Positions 34,396 to 47,519 of a stretch of 64,000 nt of DNA are shown piece by piece. The DNA is taken from contig CM042040.1 in assembly GCA_023525975.1 (NCBI GenBank), forward strand, positions 51,801,486-51,865,485. The letters run 5' to 3'. The notes beneath the pieces were generated by a model. That model was not told the DNA's origin. It worked only from the letters and a program-made list of their open reading frames with translations, and did no database searches. The position numbers and the translations under genes are program-made. The stretch is from Smallanthus sonchifolius. Its lineage: Eukaryota > Streptophyta > Magnoliopsida > Asterales > Asteraceae. Within the stretch, counting starts at the first letter, position 1. Every line of letters starts with the position of its first letter.

Positions 34396-36090
34396 TGATA
34401 TACCATCATTTATACATGTTTTACATGCACAATTATCCCATAAATAGCACAAATTATTGAGAATATGATAAGATATGATACTTAATCCACTTATTCGTGT
34501 TACAACAGGATAATTAACCCTTACATACAAAAACATGAAGAAAACACCAAAAAACAAGGCAAAATCAGCATTCAGAAGCCAATTGAACGAAACCGGACGC
34601 ATGGAGTCAACTAGGAAGTCAAAAGGTCAATAGGGACCAAAATATGGCAATGCACGGCCGTACACTGCCATGCACAGTCGTGCAAACCCTATTTTGGGTC
34701 AATGTACTCTCCTACTCTGCTAGATTCCCTCACGTGCAAGAAATGAGTGCTTTGCACGACCGTGCATCCCAATGCACGGTCATGCATTACCAAATTCTGA
34801 GTCTATAAATAGAAAGCTCATTCTAGTGTTTTAGGTGTCCAAGATCAAGAATAAGGAAGGCCTTAAAGGTCTGCCAAGAGCCGGAACTCTCTCGGTTTTG
34901 GTCCATTTAGCTTTTTCTTTTTACTTTCTTTTTTAAGTCTTGTAATATGAACTTATTCTTCTCGTTTGAGTGAAACAAGAGGCAACCTATACCCACTCTC
35001 CCTTGGTGTTGGAACACTTCTACATATTATCTAAGGGTTAGTGGAGTCACTTGTATGGTCATTCTTGGCTAGTTCTCTTGTGTTGCTTGAATTGGTTGAA
35101 CTTTAATTAATGAAGTATTTTTAGTAAGTTATGTTTTCAAAGTATTTACTATAAGTTATCTAAAAAAGACCAGAATAAGTGATCTTTAAATCAATCTAAT
35201 AATCTTTTATCTTGTGAGTTACTCAAGCAAGACTTCTTGTTTGAGAAACTTATTCGATATTTGTACTGTTTATATACAAATCTTGATGCTAGCACGACCG
35301 GTTAGTGTAGATTTAATATTATGGGTTGATTGGAGGTTTGGGTATTCAACAGGCCGTTTGAGCCCTAAACAGACCTGGCGGTTTGTGTCGGTATTTCTTT
35401 ACTTCTCTTGTATCGGATTGCAGAGGACTTCTAGCGGGAGCCATGGGGTTTGATCTTGAGAAGGAAAGTCTTATTTATTTGAAATAATATTATAAGTAAA
35501 TACAACTATTTAAGAACATAATTAGTTAGGTCCGGGCGTTCATAAAGTACCTTTGGAGGAAGTCGTGCATTCCGACTTACCGGAAGAAGTTACAAGACCA
35601 GACGTACGTCAGTCACAAGGATAATAAGTCCGAATAATGAATTGTGATGATACCGACAGACTTGACACCCCTTTTAGGGTCCGTTTTACGACATACTAAC
35701 TCTCCTATCGAAAAGGTCAGTTCTAGTAACTATGACCAACCTTACTTTAAATACAACATTAATTAAAAAGGGACAACAACTAGAGTAACACCTTAAAAAG
35801 AATAATAGTTCTAATTACATTTCTTAACTTTTTATTTTCCTTTTAAACAAAACCCATTTTCCAACTTATTAATCTAGTCAAACAATAGCGAGGGTTGAGT
35901 ACGGGATCCGTGTCCATGGTTTGATATTTGGTTCTTACCCAAACTATATTACGCTGCGATAGGTACACTTGCCTATTGTGTGTGTTTTAAGTTAAAGTAA
36001 TTATCATTTTATAAATTTAAAACCTGATCTTGTGAAATCATCTTAAAAATATATTTATTTAAATTTTTATATACTTATCACACGCTATCA
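34396..36090 (+). mobile_element. Solo LTR (family 2), second copy
   Basis: It starts TGATATACCATCATTTATAC and ends TTATCACACGCTATCA. Exact TTCCC duplications lie at 34391-34395 and 36091-36095. A TATA box TCTATAAATAG (about 34803) and palindromes TGCACGACCGTGCA (34753-34766) and TGCACGGTCATGCA (34773-34786) are present. It lies 30 bases from the other copy, but each has its own flanking duplication, so they are two independent insertions. Confidence 0.9.
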
Positions 36091-36582
36091 TTCCCCCATT
36101 TTTTTAATACAAACATAACTTTTTTATACTACATTTTTAAAAAAAAAGTTACACCATAAAATCGACCTAAACCCGTAAACTTTCTAATAGATCCGCTTGA
36201 AGGGAGGTCTACTTTATGACCGACTGATATTCTTGTGTTTGGTTGGGCAGGGGGGAAACACGCTTGTGTGGACATTATAGGAGTGTCCCCTCTTGTGAGG
36301 CTCAGGGACAATGTGGTTGTTGCGGATTATGTGAATACGTGATTTTATGTAAAAAAAATTTAGTATAGTTTTGCTATACTTTTAGGAAAAAAAAACCGTC
36401 TTTTTTTTAAATGTCGATGTGCTGTGTGTATACCATGCGTGATTATGTGAATACGTGATTATGGTCATACATTATTATAAAGCATACGTGATTATAACGC
36501 GGACCCATCGTCCACTGAACACATGTCGCATGCTGGTGTATTCATACGTTAAAACCTCTTTTAACAATAACCGAAACCTTTA

Positions 36583-36683
36583 TATATATATATATATATA
36601 TATAATCAATTTACGCTCCTTATTTAATATCGTGTCTATGTCTTCTCTACAAATATATATATATATATATATACACACATACA
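36583..36683. repeat. Two (TA)n tracts at an element junction
   Basis: TA tracts at about 36582-36602 and 36648-36672 flank a 45-base segment. The second runs into CACACATACATA and the left end of the next element. Confidence 0.85.
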
Positions 36684-38079
36684 TAGGGAAGGGTTAAAAT
36701 GGAAACCATGTTGAGTTAAGAAAACTTTAGAAACTCCCATCTAGTCATTGATTGATCTTAATCCATGGATGAGATTAATTAAAAATTTTAGATTTTTTTT
36801 TAATTTGTTGTTTTTGTACTTAAAAGGTACAACAAGGGTAAATTGAGAAAATAGCATATGACAACCTTTTTGTTGTTTGACAAGCATGTCATATGGCTAA
36901 AAGTTCTTTTGTACTTTTTATGACACAAATTTCTCTCTCCAATTGTATTTTCCTATTTTATTTAAATTTCATATTTCTCACTCATTTCATTTAGATTTCA
37001 TATGTTACGGGAATTTGTTGTTACATTTGTAACAATGAATGTTATATCTGTAAGTATACTTTCCAAATTTAGAAACAATGTATTTACCCATTATATTATT
37101 ATTATTATTATTATTATCATCGCATCCCGCATCAACAATCTCTTTCCTTCTTTTATTTAAATCCTCTTAAGTTTTTAAAATTCCAATTAAAAATATACTA
37201 ACTAATAGTTCATCTTATTTTTTAAATGCTATAAGTTTTCATATAACCAATATGAAAAAACATACCCATTTGTATAAGAGACTTTTAAAAGGTTCATATT
37301 TTTTAATTGCTATAAATTTACATACAACCAACACATGTAAGTAGTAAATATTAACCGTTTAAATATGAATGTTACACATGTAACTAGTAAAATGTTACCA
37401 TTTTCCTTTTTTAATAAAAATATGTAACCAACAATGTTATTTATGTAACTACGGTTGGCACATATGTAGCTAGGCAAGTTACATATGTAAAAATAAGTGT
37501 TTAATAAAAAACAAGACAACAAGGTTTTTTATTAAGTAGTTACATACGTTAGAGAGAGTTTTTAGCATATGTAAAACTTGTTTGGATATATGTAGACCAT
37601 ACATTACATATGTAATTAACTATTTTGAGATTTATAATAACCTGAAATTATTATGACCAATATGTTATATATGGTTGGGTTATTGTAAAAATGGATTTTA
37701 AAATAAGAAGGGTAAGAAGGATTTAGGCCCATTGGATTAGATTGTTTAATATGATCTACGGTTACTTTTTACACGGTGGCAATTTTGTAAACAAGTGGAA
37801 CTTTTACAACACAAAGGAACACGCAAGAGGGTATATCAGTACTTTTGCATACCAACTCTTCTCACCCTTGTTACGCAAAGCAATCTAACAGAGAACGACA
37901 GCGAAATCGAAAGGAAATTCAGGCGAATAGAACGAAATTCAGGCGAATCGGACGGAAATAAGCGAAATCGGAAACTAATCGGAGTAAGCGAAATCGAAAA
38001 ATGAAGAAGGACGCTTCAAGTATCGATAAAAATGCCTTCTGTATAATACTTTTTTGTGTTTTTGAAAAAAACTAGGGTT

Positions 38080-38965
38080 TGTGGATGATTGTGTATTATC
38101 ATTGTTTATCATGATTGTGTTCTATCCATGTATATTACAGACATTGAGCATAAAACGTTGTGATGTTATATACATTGTGTATTACATTATGATCAAATGT
38201 GTATTACACAATCAATGTGATGATGAAATTTTCAGATTACGGTTGAGAGTTATACACCTTCAATTTGTATTATGGTTGAGAGTAATACACAATCAATTTG
38301 AATTTTCAGATTACCGTTGAGAGTAATCTACATTGAGAGTAATACACAATCAATGTGTATCATTGTCTATCATGATTGTGTAATACACTACAATCAATGT
38401 GTAATAGTATCAATGTGTATCACAATTAATGTGTATTACACAATCAATGTGTAATGTGTATTACACTATGATCAATGTGTATTACACAGTCAATGTGTAA
38501 TATATACAATGTATATAACATCAGAATCCAATTTCTGTAATACACAATGTATATAACATCATTGTGTATTACACAGATTAAGTATAAAACACTTTGATGT
38601 TATATTGTGTAACAGCATCATTGTGTATTACACAATCATTATGATTGTGTAATATGTAGCACACCTAATTTCTATATTACACAATCATTCTGATGATTGT
38701 GTATTACACTATGATCAATGTGTATTACACTATGATCAGAATACAATGTGTATTATACACAATGTATATAACTTCATTGTGTATTACACACATTGTGATT
38801 GTGTAATATGTAGTACACTTGATTTCTATATTACACAATCATACTGATCATTGTAATACACATCTATTGTTTATTTCATTGTATAATTCTGATCATTGTG
38901 TATTACACAATCAATATGTAATATACACAATGTATATTACATCATTGTGTATTATACACATTATG
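38080..38965. repeat. ATTGTGTATTACACAAT palindrome array 1
   Basis: Dense, diverged copies of a 15-17-base imperfect palindrome (arms TTGTGTA/TACACAA around one base), mixed with CAATGTATATAACATCA spacers. Confidence 0.88.
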
Positions 38966-39183
38966 TTTAAATAATAACAATTTTTTTTGGATAGGTACAA
39001 CATGAAAAAGACAAAGTGAAAGAATAAAAATGAAATGTTTCAACAGATTTACTAATGATGAGTCAAACCCAATTATCATTGAAAATGAAGAAACTGACAG
39101 TGAATGTTAGTGTACAAAAATGTTACTGTATTAACTTTCATTTTATTAGTGTGTAACAAGTAATATATTACTTTGAATTTGCA

Positions 39184-40189
39184 GGTGAGAAAGATCATTC
39201 CAAAGGAAAAAAAACAACATAAAGAAAAAAAGAATAAAGAAGCAGGTGAGGAGGATGATATGTTGATAAGAAATCTATTTAAAGGAAAAAACAAAAAAGT
39301 TTTTGAAAAGGAAGATGAGGGTAAGAGGAGTAGAAAGAAGTTAGAATCAGTTAAAAAGGGAAAGGAAAAGAGAAGGTAAGAAGGACTTCAACTAAAGGTG
39401 GATTCTGGAAAGAAAAGAAAAGAACCAGAACAAGGTCAAGGTGAAGGAAAAATAACATATTGCAAAAAAAGGAAGACTTCAACATCAGAAACAATGAAAA
39501 AGCATATTCCTTTTACTGGCAAGAAGCTATTGTTGAGATGTGCACCAGGAAACCTCATCAATCTCCTTCATAACTTAACAAAATCTCAGAAAAAGGTTGT
39601 TGAAGAAATCAGTTTTGGAAAAACCTTGTTACTAAAGTTGCATATGATACCATCTTCCTTGGGATATTGGCTGCTACAAAATTATGATCCATCAACAGAC
39701 ATTTTGAATTATGGAGCTAATGAGTACAAATTAACAACTTCTTTGATCAATGAAATATTTGGAATACCAAATGGTGAAACACAAGTCACTCAAATGAGTA
39801 AACCAAAAACATATGATCCAGTGGTCAAAGAATGGAGAAGTCAGTTTGATGATGAGATGCAAAAGAAGCAAAAGAAAATTTCTGTTAGTGACTTGGTTGA
39901 CTATTTGAAGAAAACAGATGACTCAGGGAGAATGTTCAAGCTCAATTTCATGGTTGTATTAATGTCTATAATTGGTGAAACAATGAAGAGCAACACAGTT
40001 AACTTGCGATTTCTGACATCGCTCAAAACAAACACAGATTTTAAAAAGCTGGACTGGTGTGAATATGTTTTGGAATGTCTCAGAAGAACAAGAAAAAGGA
40101 TAGGGAGGAAAAGAAAGAGAAATTTTTACTGGACCAATCATGTTACTTGTGGAAAATACATTAAACCTTACATGATAGATAATTCATAA
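39184..40189 (+). pseudogene. MULE-borne ORF with Ulp1-associated N-terminal domain
   Basis: One frame runs to 40189 with a single internal TAA at 39377-39379. A first exon may lie at 39031-39105 (ATG AAA TGT) and an AG acceptor precedes 39184. The N-terminal part is Lys/Glu-rich. Residues from about 39560 on (IPSSLGYWLLQNYDPSTDI, LINEIFGIPNGE, WCEYVLECLRRTRKR) match a domain common in plant proteins that precede a Ulp1-type cysteine protease in MULEs. The protease part is not seen downstream. A further Lys/Glu-rich exon at 40848-40932 is split by a solo LTR and resumes at 43275. Role inferred: SUMO-protease-like accessory protein; inactive here. Confidence 0.65.
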
Positions 40190-40194
40190 AAACA

Positions 40195-40790
40195 ATGAAC
40201 ATTATTGTGTAATACACAATGATGTGTGTAATACACAATCAATGTGTAATACATAATGATTGTGTAATACACAATGATTATGTAAATACACAATGATTAC
40301 ACAATGATTATGTAAATACACAATGATTGTGTAACAAACAATGATTGTGTAATACACAATAATTGTGTAAATACATTGTTGTGTGTAACATTATGTAAAT
40401 TCATTGTTGTGTATAATACATAAAAACAATGAACATTATTGTGTAATACACAATGATGTGTGTAATACACAATCAATGTGTAATACACAATGACTGTGTA
40501 ATACACAATGATTTTGTAAATACACAATGATTACACAATGATTGTGTAATACACAATGTATATAACATCATAATTGTGTATTATACACATTGTGTATATC
40601 ACACAATAATCATTGTGTATAATACACATTGTGTAATATTCCATTGTGTATTATACACAATGTGTATTATACACATTTTTTAATATACAATGATAATAGT
40701 ACATTGTGTATTATTATGTCTTTATGTATCATGATTGTGTAATAACATTATGTATTATAATTTTTACATATTCTGAATTTCTATTATACA
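40195..40790. repeat. Palindrome array 2
   Basis: Copies of TTGTGTAATACACAA and variants follow the ORF directly. An interval of about 240 bases starting at GTGTAATACACAATGATGTG is duplicated (about 40205 and 40440). Confidence 0.88.
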
Positions 40791-40932
40791 AAGGTCAAAT
40801 GACACAATGGGTTTCTTACTATTGTTTATTTCATGTTTAATACAGATTTGTTATATCTATGAGAAAGAGAAAAGAGAACAGAAGAAAGAAAAACTCAAGC
40901 TTAAGAAGATTGATCACCTTAAATTGATTGAA

Positions 40933-43269
40933 TGTAACATCCCGAGTTTTAGAGCACGAGAGAATTCACGAAGAATTAAAACTTAAATAAAAAGAAATGA
41001 AGCGGGCTTGGGCCGGGGTGTATGGGCCGAAAGGGGAAGGGTTTGGGACCTTATAGTCCTCAAGAACAACCCAAAAGCCTCATTTCCATCCTCATTTCCG
41101 GATTCTAGAGAGAGAAAGTGAGAGAGAGCCTAGAGAGAGAAAGTCCCGGTTTTCGGATTAAAGCCTCAAGGATCGTTAGCAAGAGTCTCGTGGGCGTTTA
41201 GCAACGAAAAGGAAGTGATTATAGGTAACCGATTCTCCTAGATCTGAGTTTTAGTTCGTTTTTGGGTTTTTCGAGTTTTGGGTGAAAAGGTTATGTTTAA
41301 TCGGATGAAACTGAAAGATAAGCATAGATTTGAGTTCCTTAATGGAAAATGAACGTTTTGAATGCAAACAGGTTCGGGATCTTGAAGTGATCAGACCCGA
41401 ATGCGAAAGTTAGGGTTTTTCGCCAAGAACAGGTCGTGTGCACTTGCTAAGTGCGCACAGAGCAGGTCCTGCGCACAGAGCAGGTCCTGCGCACTTGCTA
41501 AGTGCGCAGGAAGAGGAACCTGCGCACTTGCTAAGTGCGCAGGAAGGGAAGTCTGCGCACTTGCTAAGTGCGCAGGAAGCAGTGTCTGCGCACTTGCTAA
41601 GTGCGCAGGAATCAGGTCTGATTAAGTGAAGTCGGTATGTTAGAGTAGTTAAACCATTAGAGTTGGTAGTGGTCTGATGTGTATTTAACTAATCAATTCA
41701 GATCGGAAGTGACGTTGTTAGACCTTGTTTAGGACAACCCGAATTAGCTTACCAGGTGAGTTCTAATCCCCTTTTGCCTTCTTTAGGGGTGGTGTGCATA
41801 CTTGGTGTAAAGTGTTTATTATATTTTATATATTATAAACTGAAGAGAAAAGCTATGTTTTAGTGAAAGGTTTAAAAGAGGCAAAAGTATGTTTTCAGTA
41901 AAGTAAGATATATCATTTGGCAAGCGTTTACTATATTTTCATATACATAAACAAAGGCATGATATATGTGCTAGTATGTTTTCAGTAAAGTAAGATATAT
42001 CAGTTGGCAAGCGTTTACTATATTTTCATATACATAAACAAAGGCATGATATATGTGCTAGTATGTTTTCAGTAAAGTAAGATATATCAGTTGGCAAGCG
42101 TTTACTATATTTTCATATACATAAACAAAGGCATGATATATATGATAAGTTATGTTTCAGAAAGTAAGATATATCATTTGGCAAGCGTTTACTATATTTT
42201 CATATACATAAACAAAGGCATGATATATATATGATAAGCCATGTTTCAGAAAGTAAGATGTATTTTATGATAAGCTATGTTTCAAAAAGTAAGATGTATT
42301 TTATGATAAGCTATGTTTCAGAAAGCAAGTTATATTTTATGGCAAGCGTTTACTATATTTTATATATATAAACAAAGACATATTATATATGAAAGTTATG
42401 AACAAGATTTACAGAAAGTTTTATGACAGTAAAGTGAACAGCTTTCCTTCGGGAATGAGTACCAGTTTGTAAAGGTCCTTGGGACAGATGTTACTTGTAC
42501 AAGATGTCAGATATGGGTTCTACCCATTAGTAAGAACCTTAGGGTTCGTTAACAGTTGTACAATTGGGATGAGTGACGGCGGTCGCTCGGGAGGTCCACG
42601 CAACCTCCCCTTAGTGTTAAGCGGTATTGTCGGTTCATGGGCGTTAGCCATGGGGGCATTGACCAGGTACTCGTCGGTTCATGGATGTAAGCCATGGGGG
42701 CGGTACAGTAGTGACAAAGGAAATTGACGGTTAAGCGGTAGTGTCGGTTCATGGTGTAAGCCATGGGGGCATTGACCAGGTACTTGTCGGTTCATGGATG
42801 TAAGCCATGAGGGCAGTACAGTAAAGAGGAATTGACGGTTTATTGTACGTTTTAAACTGTTTGAAAAGTAAAGTATGTAAAGTTTAGCCTTATGGGCAGT
42901 ATATATATGTTTTAGTAAATCTTTTGTATAATTGATTTAAAGTAAACGTTAGAACTCACTCAGCGTTGCTGATTTTTAGTATGCACATCAGTTAAGTGTA
43001 GGTGGCATAGATGGAAGTGGATGCTTGGCTTGGCAAGAAGAGTTACCCGAAGATCAGCATCTGGCATCTTGTTTATGTTTCTTTTGATTATGTTGATTAA
43101 GACTAGTTTCAGTTGTATTTGACAAGTTATGTTTAGACATGTATGTTTCCACTGTGTATGTTGAAGTTTTAAATCGTTTCCGCTGTGTTTATAAATGTCT
43201 TAAGTTTAAAGTGCTATGTGTTGATGAGTAAATCCAATACGTGAGGTCTCCCGGGATTGGGGCCTCACA
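40933..43269 (+). mobile_element. Solo LTR (family 1), copy B
   Basis: TGTAACATCCCGAG start, GGGGCCTCACA end, TTGAA target duplications at 40928-40932 and 43270-43274. It contains a hairpin array (41435-41615), a 75-80-base tandem repeat with GGCAAGCGTTTACTATATTT (41935-42370) and repeats around GGTTCATGGATGTAAGCCAT (42625-42810). These are aligned in order with copies A and C. Confidence 0.93.
41435..41615. repeat. Hairpin array in LTR copy B
   Basis: Units of about 40 bases with the stem TGCGCACTT/AAGTGCGCA and loop GCT. Confidence 0.88.
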
Positions 43270-43534
43270 TTGAATATGAAAATCTACTTGAAAAATCAAT
43301 TAAAAAAGAAGAAAAGGAAGAAAAGAAAAAAGAAGAACGAGAAAAGCAAAAAAATGATAAAGAATGAAAATCAAAGAAAAAAGTAGAGAAGGAAGAAGAG
43401 AAAAAAGAAGAATCAAGAGTGACATTGAAAGTAAAAATCAAAAAACAAAAAGATTGTCTGGAGTCTGAAGAGGTATGAAATATATTTGCATATTCTGAAT
43501 TTATATTATACAAAATGCAAATGACACAATGTGT

Positions 43535-43688
43535 TATTTATATGTAATAATACATTGTGTATTACACAATGATTTGTATTATATAATGTTGAGACATGTG
43601 TATTACACAATTAATGTGTATTACACAATCAATGTGTAATAGTATCATTGTCTATCATGATTATGTATCATCATAGTGTGTAATACAC
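43535..43688. repeat. Palindrome array 3, short
   Basis: ATTGTGTATTACACAATG-type repeats between LTR copies B and C, interrupted by copy C. Confidence 0.85.
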
Positions 43689-43693
43689 TATGA

Positions 43694-45927
43694 TGTAACA
43701 GCCCGAGTTTTAGAGCGCGGAAGAATTCACGAGAATTAAAAACTTAAATAAGAAAGGAAGGGAAGCGGCTTGGGCCGGGGTGTATGGGCCGAAAGGGGCA
43801 AGGGTCGGGCCCTTATAAGCCTCAAAATCAGCCCAAAACCCTCACTCCCAACCTCATTTTCGGATTTCTAGAGAGAGAAAGTGAGAGAGTCTAGAGAGAG
43901 AAAGTTTCGGTTTTCAAATATGAGCTCATAGGACCGTAGGCATACGTATTTGGAACGATTAGCTGTGAAGAAGAAGCGTTTACAGGTAACCGATTCTCCT
44001 AGATCTGAGTTTTTGTTCGTTTTTGGGTTTTTCGGGTTTTGGAGGAAAAGGTAACGTTTTTACGGATTAAACTGGAGGAAAAACATAGATTTAAGTTCCT
44101 TAATGAAAAGCAAACGTTTTAAATGTAAACAAGTCCGGGATCTTGACGTGATCAGACCCGAACACGAAAGTTAGGGTTTTTGCGGGGAAGCAGATCCTGC
44201 GTACTTACCAAGTACGCAAGAAGAGGAGTACGCAGGAAGCAAAGCCTGCGTATTTATCAAGTACGCACGAAGCAAAGCATGCGTACTTATCAAGTATGCA
44301 AGAAGCAAAGTCTGCGTACTTATCAAGTACGCAAGAAGCAAAGTCTGCGTACTTATCAAGTACGCAAGAACAAGGCTCTGCGCACTTGCCAAGTGCGCAA
44401 GCATCAGGTCTATGGGTATATATATATAGCTGGATTAGTGAAGTCGGTATGTTCGCCTAGCCAGAAATAGTGAAACCATTTAGCGTCGAGTTAAGTCTGA
44501 TACGAGTCTATTGTTATGATTGTTCAGATTGTGTTAGATCCAGTAGACCATTGCAGCTAAGATACCAGGTGAGTTCTAATCCCCTTTTTGCCTTCTTTAG
44601 GGGTGGTGTGCAAACTTAGTGTAAAGCGTTTATTATATTTTATATATTATAAACTGAAAGGAAAAGCTATGTTTTAGTGAAAAGTTTAAAAGAGGCAAAA
44701 GTACGTTTTGAGGAAAGTTTATCTATATTATGGCAAGCGTTTACTATATTTCTATATACATAAACAAAGGCATAATATATGTGATAGTATGTTTTCAGTA
44801 AGCAAGTTATATATTATGGCAAGCGTTTACTATATTTCTATATACATAAACAAAGGCATGATATATGTGCTAGTATGTTTTCAGTAAGCAAGTTATATTT
44901 TATGGCAAGCGTTTACTATATTTTATATACATAAACAAAGGCATATTATATATAAAAGTTATGAACAAGATTCACAGAAAGTTTTATGAACAGTAAAGTG
45001 AACAACTTTCCTTTGGGAATGTGTACCAGTTTGTAAAGGTCCTTGGGACAGATGTTACTTGTACAAGATGTTAGATATGGGTTCTACCCATTAGTAAGAG
45101 TCTTGATGGCTCGTTAACAGTTGTACAATTGGGATGAGTGACGGCGGTTGCTCGGGGGACTACGCAATCCCCCATGTACCAGTTAAGCGGTATTGATCAC
45201 GAGGACAATACCCGTTGTTGATCACGAGGACAACATCGTGTCATGTGGTGTTGATCACGAGGACAACATCAATGGGTCACGAGGACCCAACTATGCTAAG
45301 CGGTATTGATCACGAGGACAATACCAGTTGTTGATCACGAGGACAACAACATGCTAAGCGGTATTGATCACGAGGACAATGCCAGTAGTGACAAGGAATT
45401 GACGGTTAAGTGGTACTGATCACGAGGACAATACCAGTAGTGATAAGAATTGACGGTTAAGTGGTATTGATCACGAGGGCAGTACCAACAGTGACAAGGA
45501 ATTGACGGATACCTTATGAATGTTTTAAACTATTTTTGAAAAGTGAAGTATGTAAAGTTTTGCCTTAAGGGCAGTATGTATTAGTAAATCTTTTGTAAAA
45601 ATTGATTTAAAGTAAACGTTAGAACTCACTCAGCGTTGCTGATTTTTAGTATGCATATCTGTTAAGTGCAGGTGTAGTTGATGGATGTGGATGCTTGGCT
45701 TGGCGAGAAGAGTTACCCGAAGATCAGTGTCTGTCATCCCAATTATGTTTATGTTATATTAATTTGATGTTGTTAAAGACAAATTGTATTAGACATGTTT
45801 ATGTTTCCGCTGCGTATGTTGAGATTTTAAATCGTTTCCGCTGTGTTAATGAATGTCTTATGTTTAAAGTGCTATGTGTTGATGAGTAAATCCAATACGT
45901 GAGGCCTCCCGGGTTCGGGGCCTTACA
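43694..45927 (+). mobile_element. Solo LTR (family 1), copy C
   Basis: TGTAACAGCCCGAG start, GGGGCCTTACA end, TATGA duplications at 43689-43693 and 45928-45932. A TATA-like CCCTTATAAGCC lies near 43810. It has a hairpin array at 44195-44402 and a TTGATCACGAGGACAA repeat cluster at 45190-45480 in the place of the GGTTCATGG cluster of copy B. Confidence 0.93.
44195..44402. repeat. Hairpin array in LTR copy C
   Basis: Units of 33-36 bases with the stem TGCGTACTT/AAGTACGCA and loop ATC. The last unit uses TGCGCACTT/AAGTGCGCA. Confidence 0.88.
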
Positions 45928-45932
45928 TATGA

Positions 45933-46720
45933 TCAGAATCCAATGTGTATCATCATAGTGTGTAATACACTATGATCAGAATCCAATGTGCATTATAAAC
46001 ATTGTATATATTACACACATCATTGTGTATTACACACATCATTGTGTAATAGTATCATTGTGTATAACACACATTGTGTAATACACACTATGATGTTATA
46101 TACATTGTGTAACAACATCATTGTTTATCATGATTGTGTAATACACTATGATCAGAATCCAATGTGTATTATAAACAATGTATATAACATTATTGTGTAT
46201 TACACATATTGTGTAATATTAAATCTACATTGTGTATTATAGACAATTATGTACTAGTTTTATGTATTTGCATATTGTGAATTTGTATAATAATAAACAA
46301 TTAATACACACATTATATAATACACATTGATAATACATACATATTGTATTACACACTTTGATAATATATACATTCTGTATAATACACACTGATAATATTT
46401 AAATTCTGTATAATACACAAAATGTATAATACACATTGATAATATATACATTCTGTATAATACACAATGTATTTTGATCATAGTGTTTTATATACAATGT
46501 GTATGTAATCATTGTGTAAAATATACAATATAACACAAATGTATTGATTCTGTAACACAATAGGTTATTCTCAATCTATATTACACAATTTACTAATTTT
46601 GTAATATAACACAGTGTGTAGGATAATACACATTGCCATGATATATAACACAAAAATATATAATATTACACACTGATGATAGAGCAACTACTGAAAATTA
46701 TAGAAAATAACATTATTTCA
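45933..46720. repeat. Palindrome array 4
   Basis: Diverged TTGTGTATTACACA repeats up to the 3' end of the transposase gene. Confidence 0.85.
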
Positions 46721-47519
46721 ATATGAAATATTCATTTCTTTTACTTGATAATAGAATATAAGGTAACAATCAACTGTTAGAACACAGTATTTTCCAAAAT
46801 ATACACAATTAACCAAAAGACACAATGTCTCATATTCTTAAAGATAAAAAAGTATAATAAAAAATAATTTTCTAAGCTTGAATATTATCAACTCCTGATC
46901 TAGCTGGTGATTCTTTCTCTTTAAGACTTGCAATGTATAGCTTGCAAGTGCGAAGATTGTGACCTGCAACTTTGCAAAAACCGCATTCCTTTGTTTTTTC
47001 CCCTGCCTGACTAATCGCAATCTCACGCGCTGACTTCAAACGTTTCCGAGTCCCACAACCTTTCGTTCTTGTTCTAATAGGGTTTCAAACAATAATAGTG
47101 CATGTTTCTTTCATTCCAGTCATTTCTACAAATCTATCTCTCCTGCTAGGAGGCGGGGCAACGACTTAAACCTCATCAGCCTTAGCCATGTAACCTTTGA
47201 CATAATCTCTATAAAGACACAACTGATCTATATCCATAACCAATCCATTTATAGAATAATCATTTGCAAACCTAATCTCACGAAGAACAGCTTCAACAAC
47301 ATCACCATTTGTTTCGACATCGTCAGAACTAACAGATTGAATTGAAGTATTTGGAACAGCTTCCCTTCTCCAACGCCTAACAATATACTTCTCCAGGAAC
47401 TCTTTTACAAAACAAAGTCTAAGAACATAGAAAATATGTCAACATAGCAACCCAAACTGTTCAAACCTTCTGCAACTGCATGTTATGGTTTGATCTTCAT
47501 TTCGAAACATAACCTACAC

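Larger units (their letters stand above)
30583..36582. mobile_element. (TA)n-bounded host element split by two solo LTRs
   Basis: The left end AAAGTTTTGAATACAAAAGA and the right end (inverse AAAGGTTTCGGTTATTGTTA) meet TA tracts. Host sequence survives as 30583-30711, 34366-34395 and 36091-36582. The rest is LTR insertions. The subterminal stretch TTTTTTAATACAAACATAAC after 36091 matches the interior of the other (TA)n elements. GCGTGATTATGTGAATACGT repeats near 36440 recall the GTCACGCATAA repeats at 20170-20310. Confidence 0.6.
40848..43366 (+). pseudogene. Lys/Glu-rich exon of the MULE split by a solo LTR
   Basis: After an AG acceptor the frame reads a Lys/Glu-rich segment (EKEKREQKKEKLKLKKIDHL) up to 40932. 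The LTR then interrupts it. The same style of reading resumes after the TTGAA duplication at 43275 and stops at 43366. The inserted LTR plus its 5-bp duplication would disrupt the mRNA unless spliced out. Confidence 0.5.

Noticed and set aside
30712..36090. A complete LTR retrotransposon with two LTRs
   Set aside because: The internal region would be 30 bases and each LTR has separate target duplications.
41401..41625. ORF with repeated ALAKCA peptide
   Set aside because: It is translation of the DNA hairpin array of an LTR; the repeat is explained at nucleic-acid level.
40933..45927. LTR copies B and C as the two ends of one element
   Set aside because: Each has its own 5-bp duplication (TTGAA and TATGA), and MULE sequence lies between them.
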